Shown here: positions 23,785 through 32,625 of the stretch, piece after piece
Layout of the letters: every line of letters starts with the position of its first letter
How positions within the stretch are numbered: position 1 is the first letter of the stretch
Assembly (NCBI GenBank): GCA_004366385.1
Contig: SIRU01000033.1
Coordinates: 186,001-250,000 of the forward strand
Length of the DNA stretch: 64,000 nucleotides
DNA from: Actinomycetota bacterium
Lineage (GTDB): Bacteria; Actinomycetota; Thermoleophilia; Gaiellales; Gaiellaceae
Direction: 5' to 3'
Position numbers and translations under genes: made by a program
Notes under the pieces: generated by a model
Databases searched by the model: none
Told to the model about the DNA's origin: nothing
What the model saw: the letters and a program-made list of their open reading frames with translations, nothing else

Positions 23785-24595
23785 AGGCGAGCGCGACCGC
23801 CGCGGGGAGCACGACCCACGCGCCGACCGTCAGCGAGATCGCCACGATCGCGAACCTCCGGCTCTGATCCCTGGGCGGACGGCCGCAGTGGCCGACCGCG
23901 CGCCACAGTTCGTCGAGCGACGCCCTCGTGGAGAGCCGGATGCGGCGGCTCGCGAGCGCGGCGCCGCGCAGGATCACCCACGAGCCGCCGACGACGACGA
24001 GCGCGATCACGAGCCCCGTGATCGCCGCCACCCACCAGTTCCGGAACGCGACCCCCTGCGTCAGCCGCCACCCGGTCGCGAACACCGGGATCAGAATGCC
24101 GCCGATCACGAAGGTCGGGAGGCCGATCTCGCGGCGCCTGAAGATGGCGACGAGCGCCTCCGCGTCCTCGCGCGCACGGCGGAGCTCCGGCCGCTCGGGC
24201 GCCGGCCCGTCCGTCTCCATCTCGCGCAGCCAGTACAGGTTCCGCAGGTCGAGGGCGACCTGCCGCAGGTACGAGACGACGACGTAGCGCGCGACCAGCT
24301 GCACCATCCAGCGGACGACGTTCCGCAGCGGCCCCATCGCAGCCGCGGCCCCCGACCCGTGGTAGCCGTGGCGGCCGAGCGTCTCGAGCGAGGAGACGAC
24401 GCGGCGGTGGGCCGCGGGGAACGCCTCCGGATCGGCGAGCGTCGACGTGCGCGCGAGCTCCCCGAGCATCTCGCGCTCGCGGGGGCCCGTGACCTCGAGC
24501 TGGTCGAGGTAGGAGGAGATCGCCTCGTCGTCGCCCGCGAGCAGCTCGAGACGCTCGATCGGGTTGTCGACTGCGTGCGCTTCGACTTCCGCCAC
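23774..24595 (-). CDS. Hypothetical membrane protein (C-terminal helices)
   Basis: 273 residues. The N-terminal 140 residues are helical and charged (LELLAGDDEAISSYLDQLEV ... RRVVSSLETLGRHGYHG ... RWMVQLVARYVVVSYLRQVA), followed by membrane helices (LPTFVIGGILIPVFATGW, WWVAAITGLVIALVVVGGSW, FAIVAISLTVGAWVVLPAAV). No family recognised. GTG 24595 lies 6 nt after the aldolase stop, so it may be the third gene of the glpX-fba operon. Convergent 11-nt overlap with the UPF0104 gene. Confidence 0.55.
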   Translation of the reverse strand: MAEVEAHAVDNPIERLELLAGDDEAISSYLDQLEVTGPREREMLGELARTSTLADPEAFPAAHRRVVSSLETLGRHGYHGSGAAAAMGPLRNVVRWMVQLVARYVVVSYLRQVALDLRNLYWLREMETDGPAPERPELRRAREDAEALVAIFRRREIGLPTFVIGGILIPVFATGWRLTQGVAFRNWWVAAITGLVIALVVVGGSWVILRGAALASRRIRLSTRASLDELWRAVGHCGRPPRDQSRRFAIVAISLTVGAWVVLPAAVALAFTS

Positions 24596-24601
24596 GGCGC
24601 G

Positions 24602-25621
24602 CTACGCGGCGACCGGCTGCTCGAGCTCTGCAGACCACTCGCCCGCGGCTGCCTTGGCGTTCATGCGCGCGCGGTGCACGAACGCTGCCTGCGCCGCCTC
24701 CGCGTTCGCCGGGTCGCCGCCCCACGCCGCGAGCGCCGACGCCTGGAGCGCGCGTCCGTACGAGAACGAGAGGGCCCACGGCCCGCCGACCTGGTTGATC
24801 GCGTTCAGGTTCTCCGTCGCCTGCACCTCGGACTGGCCGCCGGAGAGGAACACGATCCCCGGCACCGCGGCCGGCACGTGGCGCAGGAAGCAGTGGATCG
24901 TCAGCTCGGCGATCTTCTCGGCGGAGGCCTGCTCGGCACAGCCCTTCCCGGCGATCACCATGTTCGGCTTCAGCAGCGTGCCCTCGAGGTCGACGCCCGT
25001 GGCGTGGAGCTCCGAGAACGTCCAGTGCAGCGTGCGCGCAGTCACGTCGTGGCAGCGCTCGATCGTGTTGTCGGCGTCCATGAGCACCTCGGGCTCGACG
25101 ATCGGGACGAGCCCCGCTTCTTGACAGAGAGCGGCGTAGCGGGCCAGTGCGTGCGCGTTCGCGCGGATGCACGCGACGGAGGGGATGCCGTCGCCGATCG
25201 TGATCACGGCGCGCCACTTCGCGAAGCGCGCACCGAGCGAGCGGTACTCCTCGAGCCGGGTGCGGAGCCCGTCGAGGCCCTCGGTGACCTTCTCGCCCGG
25301 GTGCAGCGCGAGGTCGTGCGCGCCCGTGTCCACCTTGATCCCCGGGATCACGCCCTTCGCAGAGAGCACCTCGGCGAGCGGTGTGCCGTCGTCTCCCGAC
25401 TGCCTGATGGTCTCGTCGTACAGGATCACGCCGCCGATCGACTCCTCCATCCCCGGCGCGGTGAAGAGGAGCTGGCGGAAGAAGCGGCGGTTCTCCTCGG
25501 TCGACTCGACGCCGATCGAGTCGAGGCGCTTCGTCATCGTCCCCGTGCTCTCGTCCGCGGCGAGGATGCCCTTGTGGTCGGCGACGATCGCGAGCGCGGT
25601 CTCGTGCAGCTGGGACGTCAT
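24602..25621 (-). CDS. fba: Fructose-bisphosphate aldolase, class I
   Basis: 339 residues. Class I signatures: [48 protein letters not shown] and [11 protein letters not shown], the last with the Schiff-base lysine, plus [14 protein letters not shown] and the conserved phosphate-binding region. It interconverts fructose-1,6-bisphosphate with DHAP and G3P. Start ATG 25621 has AAAGGAG upstream and overlaps the TGA of glpX (ATGA). Many bacteria use class II enzymes; the eukaryote-like class I form is notable but not unique. Confidence 0.92.
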   Translation of the reverse strand: MTSQLHETALAIVADHKGILAADESTGTMTKRLDSIGVESTEENRRFFRQLLFTAPGMEESIGGVILYDETIRQSGDDGTPLAEVLSAKGVIPGIKVDTGAHDLALHPGEKVTEGLDGLRTRLEEYRSLGARFAKWRAVITIGDGIPSVACIRANAHALARYAALCQEAGLVPIVEPEVLMDADNTIERCHDVTARTLHWTFSELHATGVDLEGTLLKPNMVIAGKGCAEQASAEKIAELTIHCFLRHVPAAVPGIVFLSGGQSEVQATENLNAINQVGGPWALSFSYGRALQASALAAWGGDPANAEAAQAAFVHRARMNAKAAAGEWSAELEQPVAA

Positions 25622-26607
25622 CGGAGTGCTCCTTTCGTCAGGGCCTGGATCTTCGAGAGCGGGTGCGACGCGGCGATGCGGCGGACGGTGCCCGAGCGCG
25701 AGCGCATGACGATCGACTCGGTCTCCACGTGGTCGCCGACGACGCGGACGCCCTGGAGCAGCGCGCCGCCCGTGACGCCGGTCGCGGCGACGAACGCGTC
25801 GTCGCCCTGAACGAGGTCGTCGTGCGTCAGGACGCGGTCGAGGTCGAAGCCGGCCTCGATCAGCGCCCGGCGCTCGTCGTCGTTCCGCGGCCAGAGCTTG
25901 CCCTGCAGCGCGCCGCCGAGGCACTTGATCGCGGCCGCGGAGATGACGCCTTCCGGCGTCCCGCCGATCCCCATGAGCAGGTCGATGCCGCGCGCCGACT
26001 GCGCCGCGGCCAGCGCGGGCGCGACGTCGCCGTCGCGGATGAGGTTCACGCGCGCGCCGGCCTCGCGCAGCTCGGCGATGAGGTCGTCGTGCCGGTCGCG
26101 CTCGAGGACGACGACGGTGAGGTCGTTGACGCTCACGCGCTTCGCCTCGGCGACGCGCTCGAGGTTCTCGGTCGGCGTCGCCTCGATGTCGATCGCGTCC
26201 GCCGCCTCCGGGCCGACCGCGATCTTGTCCATGTACAGCGCGGCGCCGGGGAAGAACATCGTGCCCCGCTCGGAGACGGCGATGACCGAGATGGCGTTGG
26301 GCATCCCGAGCGCCGTCAGCCGCGTGCCCTCGAGCGGGTCGACGGCGACGTCCACCTCCGGGCCGGTGCCGTCCCCGACCTCCTCGCCGTTGTAGAGCAT
26401 CGGCGCCTCGTCCTTCTCGCCCTCGCCGATCACGACGACGCCGGTCATGGAGACGGTGTCGAGCATGAGCCGCATCGCGTCGACGGCGGCCTGGTCGGCC
26501 GCGTTCTTGTCGCCGCGCCCGATCCACTGGGCCGCGAACGTGGCGGCAGACTCGGTGACGCGGACGAGCTCGAGCGCGAGGTTCCGGTCCGGAGGCGTCG
26601 CACCCAT
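25618..26607 (-). CDS. glpX: Fructose-1,6-bisphosphatase, class II (GlpX)
   Basis: 329 residues, normal for GlpX. Motifs: [42 protein letters not shown] (metal and phosphate ligands), [18 protein letters not shown]. It catalyses the committed gluconeogenic dephosphorylation of FBP. It pairs with the class I aldolase in an ATGA-coupled operon, indicating gluconeogenic flux. A -10-like TAGAAT (26619-26614) lies 6 nt before ATG 26607: a leaderless transcript. Confidence 0.93.
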   Translation of the reverse strand: MGATPPDRNLALELVRVTESAATFAAQWIGRGDKNAADQAAVDAMRLMLDTVSMTGVVVIGEGEKDEAPMLYNGEEVGDGTGPEVDVAVDPLEGTRLTALGMPNAISVIAVSERGTMFFPGAALYMDKIAVGPEAADAIDIEATPTENLERVAEAKRVSVNDLTVVVLERDRHDDLIAELREAGARVNLIRDGDVAPALAAAQSARGIDLLMGIGGTPEGVISAAAIKCLGGALQGKLWPRNDDERRALIEAGFDLDRVLTHDDLVQGDDAFVAATGVTGGALLQGVRVVGDHVETESIVMRSRSGTVRRIAASHPLSKIQALTKGALR

Positions 26608-26613
26608 GCAGTG

Positions 26614-26619
26614 ATTCTA
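26614..26619 (-). promoter_or_regulatory. -10 box (TAGAAT) of glpX-fba
   Basis: TAGAAT ending 6 nt before ATG 26607 on the minus strand. It fits the recurrent leaderless promoter pattern of the window. Confidence 0.5.
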
Positions 26620-26660
26620 CGACGGTCTGCTCGCGAAGGTGTCGGCGCGAGGCTGGCACC

Positions 26661-26678
26661 GGCCGGGCACGCCCGGCC
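26661..26678 (-). terminator. Hairpin after argS
   Basis: GGCCGGGC-AC-GCCCGGCC, an 8-bp perfect inverted repeat starting 14 nt beyond the argS stop codon and upstream of the glpX promoter. No U-tract; terminator role inferred from position. Confidence 0.55.
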
Positions 26679-26692
26679 GCTACGTGCGCCCG

Positions 26693-28225
26693 CTACATCC
26701 GCTCCGGAGCCTCGACGCCGACCAGGTCGAGGGAACGCCGGATCACGTGCGCCGTCGCCGCGCACAGCGCGAGCCGGAACGCGCGCTGCTCCGACTCGAG
26801 CACGCGGTGGTGGTGATAGAAGCGGTGGAAGTCGTCCGCCACGCGGATCGCGTACGTCGGGAGCGCATGCGGCGCCCGCCGCTCCGTCGCCTCCACCACG
26901 ACGTGCGGGAACTCGAGGAGGCGCTTCACGAGCTCGCGCTCCTCCCTCTCGAGCGAAGTGGCAACACCGACTTCGTGGCTCTGAGCCACAACGTCATCGT
27001 CGCCCGCGTTCCGCAGGATCCCCGCGATCCTCGCGTGCGCGTACTGCACGTAGTAGACGGGGTTCTTCTGCGTGCGCTCCTTCGCGAGGTCGACGTCGAG
27101 CTCGATCGCCTGGTCGTGGCCGCGCGAGACGAGGAACCAGCGCGCCGCGTCCACGCCCACCGTGTCGAGCAGCTCGTCGAGGAAGACGACGTCGCCGCGG
27201 CGTTTCGACACCTTCTTCGCGGCGCCGCCCTCGACGAGGTGGACGAGCTGGTAGATGAGCACCTCGAGCGTCTCGCGCGGGTGGCCGAGCATCTCCGCAA
27301 GGGCCTGGAGCCGCGCGACGTAGCCGTGGTGGTCGGCGCCGAGGACGTAGATCAGCCGGTCGAAGCCGCGCGCGTACTTGCGGCGCACGTAGGCGGCGTC
27401 CTTCGCGAAGTAGGTCGGCTCGCCGTCGGAGCGGACGAGCACGCGGTCCTTGTCGTCGCCGTGCGCGCTCGTGCGGGCCCACACGGCCGCCTCCTCCTCG
27501 AACGTGTCGAGGAGCGCGATCGCCTCCGGGATCTCCGCCTCGATCTCGCTCTCGAGCGTCCAGCCGTCGAAGTGGATCCGGAAGCGCTCGAGCGTCGCCT
27601 GCATCTGCTCGAGCATCGCCGGGACCGGGTCGCCCGGGAGCGTCGCGAGCTCCGCCACGTACGCCCCGTGGTAGCCGTCCTCCGGCGGCTCCTCGCCGCG
27701 CCGGAGCGCCTCGACGGACGCGTGGAAGCGCTCCATCTGCGTGCCGCCGTCGTTGTAGTAGTACTCGCGCTCGACCTCGTGGCCGGCGAACCCGAGCAGC
27801 CGCGCCACGGAATCGCCGTACGCGCCGTTCCGCGCGTGGGCGACCGTGATCGGGCCGGTCGGGTTCGCGGAGACCATCTCGACCTGGACGCGCTCACGCG
27901 TCTCCGCCGAGCCCGAGCCGAACGCGTCGCCGGCCTCGACGATCTCGCGCACGCCCTCGGCGAGCCAGGCGTCGGGCACGTGCAGGTTCACGAACCCCGG
28001 GCCAGCCGCCTCGGCCGACTCCACCAGGCCGCGCTCGACCGCCTCGGCCGCGATCTCCGCCGCGAGCTCGCGCGGAGGCCTCCCGCGCGTCGCCGCCAGC
28101 CGCAGCGCGACGTTGGTGGCGTAGTCGCCGTGCTCGGGATCGGACGGGCGCTCCAGCGTCACCTCGGCGCCGGCGAGCTCGGAGAGCGCCTCGGTGAGGC
28201 GCGAGACGGGGTGCGGGGCGGTCAC
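26693..28225 (-). CDS. argS: Arginyl-tRNA synthetase
   Basis: 510 residues. The N-terminal Add-1 domain (RLTEALSELAGAEVTLERPS) is followed by the class I HIGH-type motif NPTGPITVAHARNG and the KMSKS-like KKVSKRRGDVV, and the C-terminal DALR anticodon-binding domain ends with the conserved LDLVGVEAPERM. Charges tRNA-Arg. GTG 28225 is chosen because a -10-like TACGAT (28237-28232) lies 6 nt upstream; a longer frame has no similarity. Confidence 0.95.
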   Translation of the reverse strand: MTAPHPVSRLTEALSELAGAEVTLERPSDPEHGDYATNVALRLAATRGRPPRELAAEIAAEAVERGLVESAEAAGPGFVNLHVPDAWLAEGVREIVEAGDAFGSGSAETRERVQVEMVSANPTGPITVAHARNGAYGDSVARLLGFAGHEVEREYYYNDGGTQMERFHASVEALRRGEEPPEDGYHGAYVAELATLPGDPVPAMLEQMQATLERFRIHFDGWTLESEIEAEIPEAIALLDTFEEEAAVWARTSAHGDDKDRVLVRSDGEPTYFAKDAAYVRRKYARGFDRLIYVLGADHHGYVARLQALAEMLGHPRETLEVLIYQLVHLVEGGAAKKVSKRRGDVVFLDELLDTVGVDAARWFLVSRGHDQAIELDVDLAKERTQKNPVYYVQYAHARIAGILRNAGDDDVVAQSHEVGVATSLEREERELVKRLLEFPHVVVEATERRAPHALPTYAIRVADDFHRFYHHHRVLESEQRAFRLALCAATAHVIRRSLDLVGVEAPERM

Positions 28226-28231
28226 GGCGCC

Positions 28232-28237
28232 ATCGTA
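28232..28237 (-). promoter_or_regulatory. -10 box (TACGAT) of argS
   Basis: TACGAT on the minus strand, 6 nt before GTG 28225. No T-box or other leader is possible with so short an upstream region. Confidence 0.45.
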
Positions 28238-28369
28238 TGGCGCGAACGTGCCTGACCCGGACCTGTACCCGGGGTCGCACGGCCGCGACGTTCGGCCAGG
28301 TCCTTCCGTCCGTTCGTCTGTGAGAGGTCTCTCATCGGACAACTAGGCTTGAGCCGGGCAGTACCGGGG

Positions 28370-29722
28370 ATGGGGATGGGGATCTTGCACGCGGGCCAGC
28401 GGCCCGGATGCGGCGGTGCCGACGGCGCCGTCGCTCCGGGCCGTAACCTGCTGCGCGGTCGCGTGCCGGACGGGAGCTCGGGCGAGCACGGGAGCATCCT
28501 CGTCCTGTTCGCCCTCCTCGTCGCCCTCTTCGTCCTTCTCTGTGCGATCGTCGTCGACGTCGGCTACTGGTGGGTGATCGGCAAGAAGGCGCAGATCGCC
28601 GCCGACGCGTGCGCGCTCGCCGCGGCCGGGCAGCTCCCGGCGACCTGGACGCCGCCGCGCACCGAGTGCGTGGTCAACGGCGTCGACTACGCGAAGAAGA
28701 ACCTGCCGCTGGACGGCCTCGCGGCCGATCCGCGTCACATCGCGACCTCGGTGAGGTCGCCGTACCCGGGCGGCGCGAGCCCCGCCAGCTTCGTGGAGGC
28801 GACGGTGACGATGGAGGTCGACACGATCTTCGGCCGGGTTGTCGGCATCGACGAGGTCACGCTCACCCGCCGCGCGGTCGCCGAGCAGATCCAGGGAGCC
28901 GGGAACTACGCCATCTACTCGCACAGCTCGAACTGCTCCGAAGGGCTCGAGTTCAACGGCAACAACCACGCGATCAATGGGCGCGTGCACTCGAACGGCC
29001 AGTACCTGGTGAACAACGGCGGCGCGCAGCCGTTCTGGGCGGCATTCGGGACGAGGGCGGTGTCGGGATGCGGGCCGGCTCCGTCGAGCGGCGTCCGCTT
29101 CGGCGGCACGAGCTGGGCGACGGGAGCGCCGGGGGCTCCCACCACGGAGGGACCGCAGGCCTGGCCCGAGTGGTTCACGCAGGCGGACTTCACGTGCACC
29201 GTCACCGCGCAGAAGGTCGAGATCAGCGGCTCCGACTTCAAGATCAACGGCGTCAACCAGCCCTATCCGATCGTCGGCGGGCGACGCGTGATCCCGAGCG
29301 GCACCTACTGCGCCACGGAGCTCTTCCAGATCAACGGCGACAACATCGACGGCAAGATCACCGCGCTCGCCCCGAAGATCGAGGTCAACGGGAACGGCAC
29401 GCGCCTGGAGCCGTTCGCGTCCAACGGCGTGCTCTTCTTCAACATCCCGAACACGGTCGCGAACCCGAACGACGGCGCTCCGGGGGGAACGGGCCCGCTC
29501 ACCTGCACGTACACGGACGAGATGAAGCTGTCGAACGGCAACAGCGGCACCTGGAAGGGCAAGGTCTTCCATCCGTGCGGCCGGGTCCTGATCGACGGCA
29601 ACAGCGCCTTCAGCGTCGAGGGCGCGATCTACGGCCTGCGCGTGAAGGTCAACGGGAACGACTTCACGATGACGGGCACGGGGGGAGCGGGCGGCGCGAA
29701 GGCCGTGTCGCTCGTCGAGTAG
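28370..29722 (+). CDS. TadG-like pilus/secretion-associated protein with Asn/Gly repeat region
   Basis: About 450 residues. A short basic N-terminus, then a TadE/TadG-type segment (HGSILVLFALLVALFVLLCA, VDVGYWWVIGKKAQIAADAC, ALAAAGQ): one membrane helix that leaves the rest outside. The external part has repeated short strands around N-G (LEFNGNNHAINGRVHSNGQY, VEISGSDFKINGVNQ, FQINGDNIDGKI, IEVNGNGTRL, VLIDGNSAFSVEGAIYG, VKVNGNDFTMTGTG), suggesting a beta-helix. Probably a surface or Tad-associated protein. ATG 28370 is chosen; a TTG at 28349 is possible. Convergent with the ECF sigma gene. Confidence 0.65.
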   Translation: MGMGILHAGQRPGCGGADGAVAPGRNLLRGRVPDGSSGEHGSILVLFALLVALFVLLCAIVVDVGYWWVIGKKAQIAADACALAAAGQLPATWTPPRTECVVNGVDYAKKNLPLDGLAADPRHIATSVRSPYPGGASPASFVEATVTMEVDTIFGRVVGIDEVTLTRRAVAEQIQGAGNYAIYSHSSNCSEGLEFNGNNHAINGRVHSNGQYLVNNGGAQPFWAAFGTRAVSGCGPAPSSGVRFGGTSWATGAPGAPTTEGPQAWPEWFTQADFTCTVTAQKVEISGSDFKINGVNQPYPIVGGRRVIPSGTYCATELFQINGDNIDGKITALAPKIEVNGNGTRLEPFASNGVLFFNIPNTVANPNDGAPGGTGPLTCTYTDEMKLSNGNSGTWKGKVFHPCGRVLIDGNSAFSVEGAIYGLRVKVNGNDFTMTGTGGAGGAKAVSLVE

Positions 29723-29734
29723 CCGGCGGCCGCG

Positions 29735-30337
29735 TCAGCTGCGGGTGCCCTCGGCCGCGGCGGACGCCGACGGGGCCGAGGAGATGGGGACGACGACGCC
29801 GTCCCGGTGGAGCGCGAGCTGCACTTCCTCGCGCGCCTTGTAGATCCGCCACTTCACGGTGGCGAGGGTGATCTCGAGCGTCTCCGCGATCTCCGTGTAC
29901 GAGAGCCCGACGACGTCGCGGAGGAGCAGCGCCATCTTGAGGTCCGGGTTCAGGCGCTCGACGGAGCGCCAGACGGCGTCGATCGTCTCGGCGCGCTCGG
30001 CCGGGGCGTCGACGATCTCGAGCGGCGGGATGTCCTCGAGCGCCACGACCGCGCGCGGCCGCCGCTCGAGCGCGCGCAGCTCGTCCAGCACCCGGTTCTT
30101 GGTCACCTGGAAGAGCCAGGTCGTGAACCGCGAGCGGAGCGAGAAGCCCGGGAGCCCCTGGAAGACCCGGAGGAAGACCTCCTGCGTCAGGTCTTCGGCG
30201 AGGTTGCGGTCGCCGATCAAGCGGACGACGTAGTTGTAGACGGGCTGCTCGTACGTCCGGACGATGATCGCGAAGGCGCGCTCGTCGCCGCGCTGTGCTT
30301 TGCGCAGGACTCCGAGATCGGGCTGAGGCAGCGACAC
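29735..30337 (-). CDS. RNA polymerase sigma factor, ECF (sigma-70 family)
   Basis: 200 residues. Region 2: AFAIIVRTYEQPVYNYVVRL and DLTQEVFLRVFQGLPGFSLR with FTTWLFQVTKNRVLDELR (about 20-95). Region 4: LKMALLLRDVVGLSYTEIAE and TLEITLATVKWRIYKAREEV (about 132-175), a helix-turn-helix that reads the -35. The extended Ala/Ser tail has no anti-sigma or sensor motif. No anti-sigma gene is adjacent. A -10-like TATACT (30352-30347) lies 9 nt before GTG 30337. Confidence 0.9.
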   Translation of the reverse strand: MSLPQPDLGVLRKAQRGDERAFAIIVRTYEQPVYNYVVRLIGDRNLAEDLTQEVFLRVFQGLPGFSLRSRFTTWLFQVTKNRVLDELRALERRPRAVVALEDIPPLEIVDAPAERAETIDAVWRSVERLNPDLKMALLLRDVVGLSYTEIAETLEITLATVKWRIYKAREEVQLALHRDGVVVPISSAPSASAAAEGTRS

Positions 30338-30386
30338 GAGGAGGCGAGTATAGATCGCGACTCGTAAGGAGAACGTGGGCCGAGGT

Positions 30387-31856
30387 TTATGAACCGGTTG
30401 CGACGGAGCGGCCCGTCATCTCCTCGGGCACGGCCAGGCCGAGGAGCTCCAGGATCGTCGGCGCGAGATCGGACAGCTCGCCGCCTTCGCGCAGCGTGAC
30501 GGCCTCGTCGGTGACGACGAGCGGCACGGGGCTCGTGGTGTGCGCGGTGTGCGGGCTGACGCCGTCGGGCTCGAGCATGACCTCGGCGTTCCCGTGGTCG
30601 GCGGTGACGAGGCAGATCCCGCCCGCGCGCTGCACGCACTCCACCACCCGGCCGAGACAGCGGTCGGTCGCCTCGACGGCCGCCACGACCGCCGGGATCG
30701 AGCCCGTGTGCCCGACCATGTCCGGGTTCGCGAAGTTCACGACCGCGAAGCGGTAGCCGTCGCCGATCTCCGCGCAGAAGCGCTCCGCGACCTCGTCCGC
30801 GGACATCTCCGGCTTCAGGTCGTAGCTCGGGACGTCGCGCGGCGAGGGGACGAGGATGCGCGTCTCCCCCTCCCACTCCCGCTCCTCGCCGCCGTTGAAG
30901 AAGTACGTCACGTGCGCGTACTTCTCCGTCTCGGCGGCGTGGAGCTGCCGCGCGCCGGCTGCGGCGAGCACCTCCGCGAGCGTGCTCTCGACCACCTGCT
31001 CGTCGAACGCCACCGGGCACGGGAGGTCGGCGCGGTAGCGGGTCATCGTCGTCAGGTCGATCTTCGTCTCGAGCAGCTTCTCCGAGAGCTGGCGCGCGCG
31101 GTCGGGCCGGAAGTTGAAGAAGATCGCCGAGTCGCGAGGGCCGAGCCGCGGCCGCCCGCGCAGGACGACCGGCTCCACGAACTCGTCGGTGACGCCGTTC
31201 GCGTAGCTCGACTCGATCGCGGCCACGGGGTCGTCGGCGAGCGCCCCCTCGCCGCGCGTGATCGCCGCCAGCGCGCGCTCCGTCCGCTCCCAGCGCCGGT
31301 CGCGGTCCATGGCGTAGTAGCGGCCACAGACGGTCGCGATCCGCTCGGCCGGGAGCTCGGCCAGGTCACGCGCGGCCGCGTGCGGCGACACGTCGCGCCC
31401 GTCGGTGAACGCGTGGACCCACGTGTGCTCCCCCATCCCCTCGCCCTCGGCCAGCTCGAGCAGCGCCCGCAGGTGCTCGATGTGCGAGTGGACGCCGCCG
31501 TGCGAGACGAGCCCGAGCAGGTGGACGTCGCCGAGGCGGTCGCGCGCCCGCTGGACTGCGGACACGAGCGCCGCGTTCTCGAAGAGCGAGCCGTCCGCGA
31601 TCGCGCGGTTGACGCGCATCAGGTCCTGGAAGAGCACGCGCCCGGAGCCGATCGTCAGGTGCCCGACCTCCGAGTTCCCCATCTGCCCGGGCGGCAGCCC
31701 GACCGCCTCGCCGGAGGCCGCGAGCTGGGTATCGGGGTAGCGCTCCCGCAGTGCGTCGAAGACCGGCGTGCTCGCGAGCTCGACGGCGTTCCCCGGCCCG
31801 GGAGGCGCGATCCCCCAGCCGTCGAGGATCACGAGGACGACGAGCGGCCGCGTCAC
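30387..31856 (-). CDS. gpmI: 2,3-bisphosphoglycerate-independent phosphoglycerate mutase
   Basis: 489 residues. VLVILDGWGIAPPGPGNAV has the metal Asp12, GQMGNSEVGHLTIGSGR the phosphoserine nucleophile Ser62, and VNFANPDMVGHTG and VTADHGNAEVM the second metal site. Converts 3-phosphoglycerate to 2-phosphoglycerate. Start GTG 31856 overlaps the TGA of tpiA (GTGA), so the two are cotranslated. Confidence 0.94.
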   Translation of the reverse strand: MTRPLVVLVILDGWGIAPPGPGNAVELASTPVFDALRERYPDTQLAASGEAVGLPPGQMGNSEVGHLTIGSGRVLFQDLMRVNRAIADGSLFENAALVSAVQRARDRLGDVHLLGLVSHGGVHSHIEHLRALLELAEGEGMGEHTWVHAFTDGRDVSPHAAARDLAELPAERIATVCGRYYAMDRDRRWERTERALAAITRGEGALADDPVAAIESSYANGVTDEFVEPVVLRGRPRLGPRDSAIFFNFRPDRARQLSEKLLETKIDLTTMTRYRADLPCPVAFDEQVVESTLAEVLAAAGARQLHAAETEKYAHVTYFFNGGEEREWEGETRILVPSPRDVPSYDLKPEMSADEVAERFCAEIGDGYRFAVVNFANPDMVGHTGSIPAVVAAVEATDRCLGRVVECVQRAGGICLVTADHGNAEVMLEPDGVSPHTAHTTSPVPLVVTDEAVTLREGGELSDLAPTILELLGLAVPEEMTGRSVATGS

Positions 31857-32569
31857 GCGGCAACGGCCTGCGCGCCCGCGAGGCAGATGGCCTCGAAGGA
31901 GGTGACCTCGAGCGAGGCGCCGCCGACGAGCGCGCCGTCGACGTCCGGCTGCGCGAGGAGCGTCCCGGCGTTGTCGGGCTTCACCGAGCCGCCGTAGAGC
32001 ACGGCCGTCGGGTGCAGCGACTTCACGAACGCGTGCGCCTCCTGCGCGGTCTCTGCGGTGGCCGTCTTCCCGGTGCCGATCGCCCACACGGGCTCGTACG
32101 CGATCACGAGCCGCTCGTGTCGCGGGAGGACGGCCACCTGCCCCTCGAGCACGGCTTCCGTCCGCCCCGCCTCGCGCTCGGCCTCGGTCTCGCCGACGCA
32201 CGCGATGACGCGCAGCCCCTGTTCGAGCGCGCTCTCGGCGCGCAGGCGAACCGTCTCGTCGGTCTCGCCGAAGAGCTGGCGTCGCTCGGAGTGGCCGACG
32301 AGCGTCCCGGTCGCGCCGGCCTCGAGCAGCATCGGCGCCGAGATCTCCCCCGTGTACGCGCCCTCGAGCTCCCAGTGGACGTTCTGCCCGTACACGCGGA
32401 CGCCGCTGTCCGCCCCCAGCCCCTGCACGGCCGCCGTGATCGAGACCGCCGGTGTGCAGACGACGACCTCGACCCCGGGCGCACGTGACGGGAGGTTGCG
32501 CACGGCGGCGGCGAACGCCCGCGCCTCGTGCGGCCCCTTGAACATCTTCCAGTTGCCCGCGACGATCAC
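31853..32569 (-). CDS. tpiA: Triose-phosphate isomerase
   Basis: 238 residues. VIVAGNWKMFKG holds the catalytic Lys8; VGHSERRQLFGE the electrophilic His; IAYEPVWAIGTGKTA the catalytic Glu; VLYGGSVKPDN binds the phosphate. Start GTG 32569 leaves only three residues before AGNWKM and sits 7 nt after a -10-like TAGAGT, so an upstream GTG at 32593 is less likely. Operon with gpmI. Confidence 0.94.
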   Translation of the reverse strand: MIVAGNWKMFKGPHEARAFAAAVRNLPSRAPGVEVVVCTPAVSITAAVQGLGADSGVRVYGQNVHWELEGAYTGEISAPMLLEAGATGTLVGHSERRQLFGETDETVRLRAESALEQGLRVIACVGETEAEREAGRTEAVLEGQVAVLPRHERLVIAYEPVWAIGTGKTATAETAQEAHAFVKSLHPTAVLYGGSVKPDNAGTLLAQPDVDGALVGGASLEVTSFEAICLAGAQAVAA

Positions 32570-32576
32570 GCGGCGA

Positions 32577-32617
32577 ACTCTACGAGGTACCACCTGCGGC
32601 CCGAAGCCTGTTAGCCT
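32577..32617. promoter_or_regulatory. Divergent leaderless promoters of tpiA and the S9 peptidase gene
   Basis: Minus strand: TAGAGT (32582-32577), 7 nt before GTG 32569 of tpiA. Plus strand: TAGCCT (32612-32617), 8 nt before GTG 32626 of the peptidase gene. The whole intergenic region is only 56 bp. Confidence 0.5.
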
Positions 32618-32625
32618 CGCGCACG

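Noticed and set aside
28245-28275. GACCCGG...CCGGGGTC near argS as a repeat-family member
   Set aside because: An imperfect and short match to a similar string near 8630; not enough to call a repeat.
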